The position numbers were made by a program, and so were the translations under genes. From Hansschlegelia plantiphila (GTDB taxonomy: Bacteria > Pseudomonadota > Alphaproteobacteria > Rhizobiales > Methylopilaceae): a stretch of DNA of 64,000 nt. A model generated the notes under the pieces. It had not been told where the DNA came from. It searched no databases and was given only the letters and a program-made list of their open reading frames with translations. Numbering within the stretch: the first letter of the stretch is position 1; every line of letters starts with the position of its first letter. Positions 56,873 through 64,000 of this stretch are shown piece after piece. The stretch is from NCBI RefSeq assembly GCF_027922265.1, contig NZ_BSFI01000008.1, positions 450,001 to 514,000 of the forward strand, given 5' to 3'.

Positions 56873-57195
56873 TCGATCTCCCTTCCCCAGACTCTTAGAC
56901 CTAAATCTTCTGCTTCTTTTTCTAGGGGGTCGAATTATAGCCGTTCCAGACGCTCCACAAGCCGTCCACACCTAGCGCTCCGTTAACCAAGCGTTAAGAC
57001 CTGAGGCTGAGAGCGGGTTAACGGGTTGTTAACACTCTCCACCGGACCCCGCGGTCCGCACTCCCGGCGCGGAGCGGTGTTGATGAAAATCGCGGGCTCG
57101 GCGACAGTGCGGTCGCATTCGGGACCGGAGGTCGTTTTCATCCACACAAGTCCACCGATCCGTCGACAGCCGCTCCCCAGCTTCGCGACCCCCCG
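56873..57195. promoter_or_regulatory. oriC: Probable chromosomal origin of replication (Caulobacter-type oriC)
   Basis: This 323-bp gene-free gap lies between hemE and the PPSR gene, the same place as Caulobacter Cori. It holds two exact CtrA-type full sites TTAA-N7-TTAA (56983-56997 and 57018-57032, starts 35 bp apart). A DnaA-box-like nonamer TCATCCACA (57138-57146) has one mismatch to TTATCCACA, and two TCCACA cores lie 11 bp apart (56954-56959, 56965-56970). An AT-rich block (56893-56940) may be the unwinding element. The arrangement is strong circumstantial evidence; replication itself cannot be shown from sequence. Confidence 0.8.
56934..56960 (-). promoter_or_regulatory. hemE promoter inside the origin
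   Basis: On the minus strand a perfect TATAAT (56939-56934) is preceded after 16 bp by CTTGTG (-35-like). One of the TCCACA/TGTGGA cores overlaps this -35 and the other lies just upstream. Transcription would start near 56927 and run into hemE, through the AT-rich block. The parallel is the Caulobacter hemE promoter inside Cori. Confidence 0.55.
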
Positions 57196-58050
57196 ATGAA
57201 CCCGCCGCCATCGTTCCATTTCCACCTGGTGTCCGACGCGACCGGCGAGACGCTGGTCGCGGTGGCGCGCGCCGCAGCGTCCCAATACGCGGGAGTGACG
57301 AGCGTGGAGCACATGCATCCGCTCGTGCGCTCCGCCCGGCAGCTCGAACGGGTGCTGGACGAGATCGCGGCGGCGCCCGGCATCGTCCTCTACACGCTCG
57401 TCGACGAGGACCTGATCGAGACGCTGGAGGCGCGTTGCCGCGAGCTCAACTGCCCCTCGCTCTCGGTCCTGGCGCCGGTGTTCCAGCTGCTGCGGTCCTA
57501 TCTCGGCGCCGAGCAGGCCAACACGCCCGGCGCCCAGCATGTGCTGAACGACGGCTATTTCCGGCGGATCGACGCGCTGAACTACACGATGGCGCATGAC
57601 GACGGCCAGGACGGCCAGTATCTCGCCGAAGCCGACGTCATCCTGCTCGGAGTGAGCCGCACCTCCAAGACGCCGACCTCGATCTATCTCGCCAACCGCG
57701 GCGTGAAGACGGCGAACATTCCGCTCGTTCCGGACCTGCCGCCGCCGCCCGGACTCGAGAATCTCAAAGGCCCGCTGATCGTCGGCCTCGTCGCCTCGCC
57801 CGAGCGGATCGTCGCGATCCGGCACAACCGGCTGCTCGGGCTCGAAGGCGACATGGCCGGCCGGTTGAGCGAAGGCAATTACGTCGATCCAGGCTCAGTC
57901 GCTTCCGAGATCATGGCCTCGCGCCGGTTCTGCGCCCGGCATGGCTGGCCGACGATCGACGTCACGCGGCGCTCGATCGAGGAGACGGCCGCCGCCATCC
58001 TCGCCATGCTGACGGAGCACCGCGCCGATCTTGCGGCTGAGCGCGCGTGA
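57196..58050 (+). CDS. Pyruvate, phosphate dikinase regulatory protein (PPSR/PSRP, DUF299)
   Basis: A 284-residue bifunctional kinase/pyrophosphorylase. It starts with [13 protein letters not shown] and has a P-loop-like [11 protein letters not shown] at residues 152-162, then the C-terminal [17 protein letters not shown]. Members add or remove phosphate on PPDK or PEP synthetase with ADP or inorganic phosphate. It is the first gene rightward of the origin, as CC_0001 in Caulobacter. No ribosome site is visible before ATG 57196. Confidence 0.92.
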   Translation: MNPPPSFHFHLVSDATGETLVAVARAAASQYAGVTSVEHMHPLVRSARQLERVLDEIAAAPGIVLYTLVDEDLIETLEARCRELNCPSLSVLAPVFQLLRSYLGAEQANTPGAQHVLNDGYFRRIDALNYTMAHDDGQDGQYLAEADVILLGVSRTSKTPTSIYLANRGVKTANIPLVPDLPPPPGLENLKGPLIVGLVASPERIVAIRHNRLLGLEGDMAGRLSEGNYVDPGSVASEIMASRRFCARHGWPTIDVTRRSIEETAAAILAMLTEHRADLAAERA

Positions 58051-58664
58051 GCCTCTTCTGGCTTGAGCCGCGGCCGCTCGTGCTGGCGTCCAAAAGCGCG
58101 ATCCGGGCGACGATCCTGAGGGACGCCGGCCTCGATCCGGAGATCCTGCCGTCCGCCGTCGACGAGCGCGTGCTCGAGGCGTCGCTGAGCCCGTCCGAGG
58201 CCACCCCGTCGGGCGTCGCCGCAGCTCTCGCGCGCGCAAAAGCCGTCGACGTCTCGAACCGCGCGCCCGGCCGGCTCGTCGTGGGCTGCGACCAGACGCT
58301 TTCGCTCGATGGCGAGCGCTTCACCAAGCCCGTCGACCGGAACGCAGGCCGCAGCCAGCTTTCGCGCCTGTCGGCCAGGACCCACATGCTGGCGTCCGGC
58401 GTCGCTCTGGCCCGCGACGGGGCAGCGCTCTGGACCGGCGTCGACGAGGCGCTGCTCACCATGCGGCCACTGTCGGCGGAGTTCATCGATCGCTATCTCG
58501 CAGCCGCCGGCGACGGGATTCTGGCGAGCGTCGGCGGCTACCAGTATGAGGGTCTCGGGGCGCATCTGTTCGCCCGCGTCGAGGGGGACACGCGCACCAT
58601 CCTCGGCCTGCCGCTGCTGCCGCTGCTCAAGGCGTTGCGCGATCTCGGAGCCGTCGCGTCATGA
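58047..58664 (+). CDS. maf: Maf family nucleotide pyrophosphatase (second copy)
   Basis: A 205-residue Maf protein with [20 protein letters not shown] at the start and [15 protein letters not shown]. Compared with the first copy the ASASPRR is ASKSAIR, so substrate preference may differ. GTG 58047 overlaps the PPSR stop, and its own stop overlaps aroE. The location next to aroE and coaE is typical of the origin-side copy. Confidence 0.9.
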   Translation: MSLFWLEPRPLVLASKSAIRATILRDAGLDPEILPSAVDERVLEASLSPSEATPSGVAAALARAKAVDVSNRAPGRLVVGCDQTLSLDGERFTKPVDRNAGRSQLSRLSARTHMLASGVALARDGAALWTGVDEALLTMRPLSAEFIDRYLAAAGDGILASVGGYQYEGLGAHLFARVEGDTRTILGLPLLPLLKALRDLGAVAS

Positions 58665-59497
58665 GTTTTCCGAAGGCCTGCGTGATGGGCTGGCCGGTCT
58701 CCCAGTCGCGTTCGCCGCTGATCCACGGCTATTGGCTGAAGCTCCATGGCGTCGCGGGCTCCTACGAGCGCGCCGAAGTGACGGCGGAGGATTTTCCGGC
58801 CTTCGTGCGGGATCTCGCGGGTCACGGCTTCGTCGGCGGCAACGTCACCGTGCCGCACAAGGAAGCGGCTTACGCCGCGCTCGAAGAGGCCGACCCAAGC
58901 GCGGCCGCCCTCGGCGCGGCCAACACGCTGTGGCTGGAGGACGGCCGGCTGAAGGGCGCGAACACCGATGGCTTCGGCTTCCTGGCGAATCTCGACGCGG
59001 CCGCGCCCGGCTGGGAGGGCAGGCGCTGGCTCGCGGTGGTGCTCGGCGCCGGCGGCGCCGCGCGCGCCGTCGTCCACGCTCTGCGCGAGCGGGGCTTTTC
59101 ACGCGTCGCGGTGGTCAACCGCACCGTCTCGCGCGCGCTCGAGGTCTCGCGGCTCGCGGGCTCCGCGGGCGAGGCCTACGGGCCTGACGATCTGCCGGAA
59201 CTGCTCGCGGAGGCGGGACTGCTGGTGAACGCCACCTCCCTTGGCATGGTCGGCAAGGACCGGCTGCCGATAGACCTCTGGACGCTTCCGCGCTCGGCCG
59301 TCGTCACCGACCTCGTCTATGCGCCGCTCGAAACCGAGCTCCTCGCCGCCGCCCGCGCCCGCGGCAACGTCGCGGTCGACGGCCTCGGCATGCTGCTCCA
59401 CCAGGCGGTTCCGGGCTTCGAGCGCTGGTTCGGCGTGAAGCCCGAGGTGACGGAGGAGCTGCGCCGGCTGGTCGCCGCGGATATCGTGGGGGCGTGA
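58661..59497 (+). CDS. aroE: Shikimate dehydrogenase
   Basis: A 278-residue NADPH enzyme reducing 3-dehydroshikimate to shikimate. Visible are [27 protein letters not shown] with the catalytic Lys, GANTDGFGF and the nucleotide-binding loop [14 protein letters not shown] 58661 overlaps the maf stop (ATGA). Confidence 0.95.
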   Translation: MSFPKACVMGWPVSQSRSPLIHGYWLKLHGVAGSYERAEVTAEDFPAFVRDLAGHGFVGGNVTVPHKEAAYAALEEADPSAAALGAANTLWLEDGRLKGANTDGFGFLANLDAAAPGWEGRRWLAVVLGAGGAARAVVHALRERGFSRVAVVNRTVSRALEVSRLAGSAGEAYGPDDLPELLAEAGLLVNATSLGMVGKDRLPIDLWTLPRSAVVTDLVYAPLETELLAAARARGNVAVDGLGMLLHQAVPGFERWFGVKPEVTEELRRLVAADIVGA

Positions 59498-59515
59498 GTT
59501 TGAATCTCCGCCGTC

Positions 59516-59538
59516 GTCCTCCGGCTTGACCGGAGGAC
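59516..59538. repeat. Palindromic repeat between aroE and coaE
   Basis: A perfect 9-bp stem GTCCTCCGG/CCGGAGGAC with a CTTGA loop. The sequence is of a kind often found dispersed between genes in Rhizobiales. It lies in the 124-bp gap before coaE. No T-tract. Confidence 0.65.
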
Positions 59539-59621
59539 CCATCTCGGGCGTCGAGCTCGGTGAACATGGGCGGTCCGGTCAAGCGGACCACGACGAGCAT
59601 CGAAAGGGAGGTCAGTACACA

Positions 59622-60206
59622 ATGCTCGTGATCGGCCTCACCGGCTCCATCGGCATGGGCAAGAGCACGACCGCGCGACTGTTCGCGGAGGAGGGCGCGG
59701 CGGTTCACGACGCCGACGCCACGGTGCATGCGCTCTATGGCGGACCGGCCGCGCCGCTGATCGAGGCGGCGTTTCCCGGAACGGTTCGCGACGGCGTCGT
59801 CGATCGCAAGGAGCTGGGGACGAGGGTGCTCGGCGACGCCGCGGCGCTCGCGAAACTGGAGAGCATCGTCCATCCTCTGGTGCGCGAGGCGGAGCGCGCG
59901 TTTCTCAGCCGGGCCCGCGACGACGGGGCCGCCGTCGCCGTGCTCGACATTCCCCTGCTGTTCGAGACCGGGCGGGACCGGGACGTCGACAAGGTGGTGG
60001 TGGCGAGCGCCGGCGCCGAAGAGCAGCGCCGCCGCGTGATGGAGAGGCCGGGCATGACCGACGAGATCTTCAAGCGCGTGCTCGCGCGCCAGACGCCGGA
60101 CGCCGAGAAGCGCGCCCGCGCCGACGCGGTGATCGACACCGGCCACGGGATCGAGCGCGCCCGCGCGCAGGTGCGCGCCGCCATCGCCGACTTCGCGGGG
60201 TCCTGA
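59622..60206 (+). CDS. coaE: Dephospho-CoA kinase
   Basis: A 194-residue P-loop kinase, last step of coenzyme A synthesis, with [16 protein letters not shown] at the start and the family [15 protein letters not shown] segment. ATG 59622 has GGGAGG upstream (59606-59611). The longer reading from 59526 covers the palindromic repeat and is rejected. Confidence 0.95.
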   Translation: MLVIGLTGSIGMGKSTTARLFAEEGAAVHDADATVHALYGGPAAPLIEAAFPGTVRDGVVDRKELGTRVLGDAAALAKLESIVHPLVREAERAFLSRARDDGAAVAVLDIPLLFETGRDRDVDKVVVASAGAEEQRRRVMERPGMTDEIFKRVLARQTPDAEKRARADAVIDTGHGIERARAQVRAAIADFAGS

Positions 60207-60914
60207 ATGCGCGAGATCGTCCTCGACACCGAAACGACCGGCCTCGATCCACTGACCGGCGACCGGGTGGTCGAAATCGGCTGCGTCGAGCTGCTCAACC
60301 GGATCGCGACCGGCGCGAGCTACCACGTCTATCTCAACCCAGAGCGCGACATGCCGGAGGGCGCGTTCCGGGTGCACGGGCTGTCGAGCGAATTCCTGGC
60401 GGACAAGCCGCTGTTCGCCGACATTGCTGACGAGTTTCTGGCCTTCATCGACGATGGCTCGCTGGTCATCCACAACGCCGCCTTCGACATGGGCTTCCTG
60501 AACGCCGAACTGACTAGGGCGAAGCGGCCGCCGCTCGGCTATGAGCGCGTCATCGACACGCTGATGCTGGCTCGGCGCAAGAATCCGGGCGGCCAGAACT
60601 CGCTCGATTCGCTCTGCCAGCGCTACGGCATCGACAATTCGAGGCGCACCAAGCACGGCGCGCTGCTCGACAGCGAGATCCTCGCGGAGGTCTATCTCGA
60701 GCTGCTCGGCGGTCGGCAGGCCTCGCTCGGCCTGTCGCATCTCGACGGGGTCGGCTTCAGCAGCGGCAAGGCCGCGGCCCAGCGCCCGGTCCCGCTGCCG
60801 TCGCGGCTGACAGCCGCCGACATCGAGGTCCACCTCGCCTTCGTCGCCACGCTGAAGGAGCCGGTGTGGCGCGAATATTTCGCCGAGACCGAGGCGACCG
60901 TCGCAGCCCAGTAG
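60207..60914 (+). CDS. dnaQ: DNA polymerase III epsilon subunit (3'-5' proofreading exonuclease)
   Basis: A 235-residue DEDDh exonuclease. ExoI motif VLDTETTGLDP, ExoII HNAAFDMGFLN, ExoIII HGALLDSEILAEVYLE. It starts directly after the coaE stop. The order PPSR-maf-aroE-coaE-dnaQ is the Caulobacter origin-side order; secB, the usual next gene, is not here. Confidence 0.95.
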   Translation: MREIVLDTETTGLDPLTGDRVVEIGCVELLNRIATGASYHVYLNPERDMPEGAFRVHGLSSEFLADKPLFADIADEFLAFIDDGSLVIHNAAFDMGFLNAELTRAKRPPLGYERVIDTLMLARRKNPGGQNSLDSLCQRYGIDNSRRTKHGALLDSEILAEVYLELLGGRQASLGLSHLDGVGFSSGKAAAQRPVPLPSRLTAADIEVHLAFVATLKEPVWREYFAETEATVAAQ

Positions 60915-60969
60915 CCGCCTTATCCCCGTGGAGCGCGGACCGAACCGCCGCGCCGTGTATCCTGGGCCG

Positions 60970-62244
60970 ATGACCTATCCCCCCGCCGCCTCCTACTACG
61001 CCGCCGTCAACGAGGCGCCGGCGGCGCGCCCGCCGCTCGGCGGCGACAGGCGGGTCGACGTCGCGATCATCGGCGGCGGCTTCACCGGACTGTCCGCCGC
61101 GCTCCATCTCGCCGAGCAGGGCAAGGCGGTCGCGGTGCTGGAGCAGGCGCGGGTCGGTTGGGGCGCCTCGGGGCGCAACGGCGGTCAGGTCCATACCGGC
61201 CAGCGCCGCGAGCAGGACGAGCTCGAGACGCTCGCAGGCCTGCAGGACGCCCGGAAGCTCTGGGACATGGCGGAGGAGGCGAAGACCCTGCTGCGCGATC
61301 TCACCGGGCGGCGGGGGATCGACGTCCGATACGAGCCGGGCCTGATCCACGCCGACCACAAGCCGGCCTATGTCGCGCACACCCACGCTTATGTCCGCAA
61401 GCTCAGGGAGGACTACGGCTACGGCCATGTCGAGCCGCTCGACCGCGAGCAGCTTCGGGCGCTGGTGAAGAGCGACGGCTATCATGGCGGCTCGATCGAC
61501 CACGGCGCCGGCCATCTCGACCCGCTGGCTCTGGCGTTCGGGCTCGCGCGCGCGGCGGAGGCGGCGGGCGCGACGATCTACGAGGGCGCGCGGGTCCGCC
61601 GCATCAGTCATGGCGGCCGGCCGACGCTGATGACCGACAAGGGCGCGGTTTCGGCCGACACCGTGCTGGTCTGCACCGACGGGCTGCTCGAGGGGGTGGA
61701 TCGCCGGATCGAGGCGCATGTCGCGCCGATCGCGAACCACATCGCGACCACCGTCCCGCTCGGCGACCGGCTGGCCGAGGTCCTGACGAGCCGGGCGGCG
61801 GTCTCCGACAGCCGCTTCGTCGTCTACTACTACCGCCCGACGCCCGACGGACGGCTGCTGTTCGGCGGCGGCGAGACCTATTCCACCACCCTGCCGGCCG
61901 ACGTCGCCCCGATCGTGCGGCGGCACATGCTGAGGGTGTTTCCGCAGCTCGAGAGCACGCCGATCGAGCACGCCTGGGGCGGGGTGCTCGGCGTCACGCC
62001 GACGCGGCTGCCCTTCGTGCGCGCGGTCAGCCCGAACGTGCTGGTCGCCGCCGGCTATTCCGGACAGGGCGTGCTGCTCGGGCCGCTGTTCGGCAAGATC
62101 CTGGCCGAGGCGACGGCCGGGCGGCTCGACCGCTTCGACCTGCTGGCGCGGCTGCCGGTCCCGAGCTTTCCGGGGGGCCGCCTGCTGCAGAAGCCGCTGC
62201 TCGTCGCCGCCATGAGCTATTACGCGCTCAGGGACAGGCTGTAG
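60970..62244 (+). CDS. FAD-dependent oxidoreductase (DAO family, gamma-glutamylputrescine oxidase-like)
   Basis: A 424-residue flavoprotein with an N-terminal FAD fold (VAIIGGGFTGLSAALHLAEQG), then GWGASGRNGGQVHTG, and C-terminal AWGGVLGVTPTRLPFVR and GYSGQGVLLGPLFGK. This matches PuuB-type amine oxidases. No other puu gene is visible, so the amine substrate is a guess. ATG 60970 follows dnaQ by 55 bp. Confidence 0.85.
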   Translation: MTYPPAASYYAAVNEAPAARPPLGGDRRVDVAIIGGGFTGLSAALHLAEQGKAVAVLEQARVGWGASGRNGGQVHTGQRREQDELETLAGLQDARKLWDMAEEAKTLLRDLTGRRGIDVRYEPGLIHADHKPAYVAHTHAYVRKLREDYGYGHVEPLDREQLRALVKSDGYHGGSIDHGAGHLDPLALAFGLARAAEAAGATIYEGARVRRISHGGRPTLMTDKGAVSADTVLVCTDGLLEGVDRRIEAHVAPIANHIATTVPLGDRLAEVLTSRAAVSDSRFVVYYYRPTPDGRLLFGGGETYSTTLPADVAPIVRRHMLRVFPQLESTPIEHAWGGVLGVTPTRLPFVRAVSPNVLVAAGYSGQGVLLGPLFGKILAEATAGRLDRFDLLARLPVPSFPGGRLLQKPLLVAAMSYYALRDRL

Positions 62245-62255
62245 CGGTCAACTCC

Positions 62256-62282
62256 TCATTCCGGCCGCGCCTGCCCGGATGA
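62256..62282. repeat. Imperfect palindrome between convergent genes
   Basis: TCATTCCGG (62256-62264) pairs imperfectly with CCGGATGA (62275-62282). It resembles the dispersed palindromes at 54073 and 59516 and separates the oxidoreductase gene from the efflux gene. Confidence 0.45.
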
Positions 62283-62293
62283 CGAACGGGCGC

Positions 62294-63952
62294 TCAATGC
62301 GCCGGCGCCGGCGCTGCGCCCGCGCTGGGCTTCTGCACCAGCGGGACCAGCAGGATGATCCCGGAGAACAGGATCGTCATCGCCCAGAACAGATCGCCGA
62401 AGGCCAGCACCAGACCTTCCTGGCGCACCATGTTCGCCATCTGCTTGACGGCGGCGAGCTCGGCGTCGGAGCCCATGCGGGCGGAAAAGCCCTGGGTCAG
62501 GGTCGAAAGCTGCTCCTCGGCGACCTGGCGGCCCCAGATCACGTGCTCGCGCAGGCGCAGCATGTGGAGATCCTGGCGGTGGTTGAGGAAGGTGTTGATG
62601 AAGGCGAGGCCGAAGGCGCCGCCGAGGTTGCGCATCAGATTGAACAGCGCGCTCGCGTTCTTCAGCTTTGGCCGCGGCAGGGTGGCGAGCGAGACCACGT
62701 TGATCGGCACCATGCACATCATCAGCGAGACGCCGCGCAGCACCTGCGGAAAGAACAGGTTCCAGAACGCCCAGTCTTTCGTGATGTAGGTGAGGTCGAT
62801 GCACGACACCCCGAAGCCTAGGAAGCCGGACGCGATCAGCCAGCGCGGGTCGACCCGGCGGGACAGCATGCCGACGACCGGGGCGGTCAGGAACATGAAC
62901 AGGCCGGAGACGAACACCGTCTCGCCGATCTGCAGCGAATCGTAGCCGCGCACCCGGCCAAGGAAGACCGGGTAGAGATAGGTCATGCCGTAGAGGCCGA
63001 TGCCCATGATGAAGGTGAGCAGCGAGCCGACGGCGAAGTTGCGGTCGCGATAGGCCCCGAGGTCGACCAGCGGAATCTTCGCGGCGAAGCAGCGCCAGAA
63101 GAACACTGCGCCGCCGATCACGCCCGCGACGGTGAGGTTGCGGATCGTCTCGTCCTGGAACCAGTCGTCCTTCGCCCCCTCCTCCAGCACGTACTCCATG
63201 CTGCCGAGGAACACGGCGAGCGCGATCAGCGCGAAATAATCGAGGTTTCTGAGCAATCCGGGCTCCGGCTCGTCGAAATCGACGAGGAACCAGGCGAGCA
63301 GCGTGGCGATGGTCCCCGGCACGACGTTGATCAGAAACAGCCAGTGCCAGGACAGCAGCTCGGTGAGGTAGCCGCCGACCGTCGGCCCGACGGTCGGGGC
63401 GAGCGTCACCGTCAGCCCGACCAGCGCCATGATCGACGGCTGGTGGCGCTTGGGGAAGATCGTGTACGCGGCGGCGAACGCGGTCGGGATCATGCCGCCG
63501 CCGATGAAGCCCTGGATCGCCCGGTAGACGATCATTTCCGGCAGCGTCGTCGCCGTCGCGCAGAGCACGCTTGCGACCGTGAAGCCGGCGGCCGAGATCG
63601 AGAACAGCACCCGCGTCGACAGCGCCCGGCCGAGATAGCCGGAGAGCGGGATCATGATGACTTCGGCGATCAGGTAGCTCGTCTGGACCCACGAGATCTC
63701 GTCGGGGCTCGCGGACAGCCCGGCCTGGATCTCGGCCAGCGACGAGGAGACGATCTGGATGTCCAGGATCGCCATGAACATGCCGAAGACGAGCGCGAGG
63801 AACGCGATCAGCCGCCTCGGCGTGACCTGCGGTTCGGGAGGGGGGTTCCCCGCGCCCGAGACGACCGGTGAACTATTAGCCGACGACCCCGTGGGGACGC
63901 GGGTCGGTTCGGCGGCCTTAACGTCGCCCGGAGGGAAGGCGTCGTCGCTCAT
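62294..63952 (-). CDS. emrB: DHA2-family MFS multidrug efflux protein (EmrB-type)
   Basis: A 552-residue transporter of the 14-span DHA2 group: LALVFGMFMAILDIQIVSSS, then WVQTSYLIAEVIMIPLSGYL and GGMIPTAFAAAYTIFP. EmrB works with an EmrA-type adaptor and an outer-membrane channel to export drugs. The likely adaptor gene would be just upstream, outside the window. The complete gene ends 48 bp from the edge. The N-terminus carries about 40 extra Pro/Ser residues. Confidence 0.9.
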   Translation of the reverse strand: MSDDAFPPGDVKAAEPTRVPTGSSANSSPVVSGAGNPPPEPQVTPRRLIAFLALVFGMFMAILDIQIVSSSLAEIQAGLSASPDEISWVQTSYLIAEVIMIPLSGYLGRALSTRVLFSISAAGFTVASVLCATATTLPEMIVYRAIQGFIGGGMIPTAFAAAYTIFPKRHQPSIMALVGLTVTLAPTVGPTVGGYLTELLSWHWLFLINVVPGTIATLLAWFLVDFDEPEPGLLRNLDYFALIALAVFLGSMEYVLEEGAKDDWFQDETIRNLTVAGVIGGAVFFWRCFAAKIPLVDLGAYRDRNFAVGSLLTFIMGIGLYGMTYLYPVFLGRVRGYDSLQIGETVFVSGLFMFLTAPVVGMLSRRVDPRWLIASGFLGFGVSCIDLTYITKDWAFWNLFFPQVLRGVSLMMCMVPINVVSLATLPRPKLKNASALFNLMRNLGGAFGLAFINTFLNHRQDLHMLRLREHVIWGRQVAEEQLSTLTQGFSARMGSDAELAAVKQMANMVRQEGLVLAFGDLFWAMTILFSGIILLVPLVQKPSAGAAPAPAH

Positions 63953-64000
63953 CGGTTGCGTCTCGGACGCGGGGTCACGTCAACGCCGCGGGGTGGCGGC

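Noticed and set aside
56873..56971. Longer HemE start at 56971
   Set aside because: It would place coding sequence over the TATAAT promoter and AT-rich block; GTG 56872 has a good ribosome site and the family length.
57079..57087. TGTTGATGA as a reverse DnaA box
   Set aside because: Two mismatches to the consensus; not counted as a box.
62256..63692. 478-codon minus-strand frame over emrB
   Set aside because: Arg/Asp-rich translation in a different frame from the clear 14-span transporter.
63953..64000. Upstream adaptor (EmrA/HlyD) gene end at the right edge
   Set aside because: Only 48 bp are available, with no recognisable motif; cannot be supported.

Overview
This 64 kb window is high-GC chromosomal DNA from an alphaproteobacterium, most likely of the order Hyphomicrobiales (Rhizobiales). 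The evidence is gene order as well as gene content. It contains the murA / DUF2948 / hisD / UPF0262 / low-molecular-weight phosphatase / infA / maf / yacG cluster, the pheA-kdsB-cytochrome c group, a Yej-type peptide importer, and the echA-mutM and ubiE-ubiB-coaBC-dut groups. It also contains a Caulobacter-like origin layout: hemE, origin, PPSR, maf, aroE, coaE, dnaQ. I cannot name the genus. Almost everything is vertically inherited core genome. I found no insertion sequence, prophage, CRISPR array or rRNA, and only one tRNA (Phe).

Layout. 0-5.5 kb: C-terminal part of a giant cyclic beta-1,2-glucan synthase, cut by the window edge. 5.6-12.7 kb: tRNA-Phe and the murA-to-yacG gene line on the minus strand, interrupted by a DUF2142-like membrane protein. 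12.8-22 kb: an STT3-like membrane protein, then an alpha-2-macroglobulin and penicillin-binding protein 1C pair. 22-28 kb: a PLP decarboxylase, a CNNM/CorC transporter, a lone hisE and an ExbB-ExbD-TonB operon. 28-31.5 kb: pheA, kdsB and an internally duplicated diheme cytochrome c. 31.6-40.1 kb: a Yej-type oligopeptide importer with two tandem binding proteins and a NUDIX gene. 40-46 kb: mmcB, an ActR/RegA regulator, infC, yaiI, a metallo-beta-lactamase-fold enzyme, cysK and an Rrf2 regulator. 46-54 kb: dut, coaBC, ubiB, ubiE, hemJ, rho and two TPM-domain proteins. 54-61 kb: echA, mutM and hemE, the origin, then PPSR, maf, aroE, coaE and dnaQ. 61-64 kb: a PuuB-like oxidoreductase and an EmrB-type efflux protein.

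Many genes are translationally coupled by ATGA or GTGA overlaps: kdsB/pheA, yejA1/yejA2, yejE/yejF, yejF/nudix, yaiI/MBL, small ORF/coaBC, coaBC/dut, PPSR/maf, maf/aroE, maf/yacG and secreted protein/exbB. The strongest non-genic signal is the 323-bp hemE-PPSR gap. It has two exact TTAA-N7-TTAA CtrA-type sites 35 bp apart, DnaA-box-like sequences, an AT-rich stretch and a TATAAT promoter pointing into hemE. Other points of interest are an attenuator-like hairpin before an ATT-initiated infC, the duplicated cytochrome c, a 14-bp perfect inverted repeat between ubiE and hemJ, and several small coupled ORFs. I did not see a clearly new multi-gene system; the novel leads are mostly regulatory architecture and small or duplicated genes.
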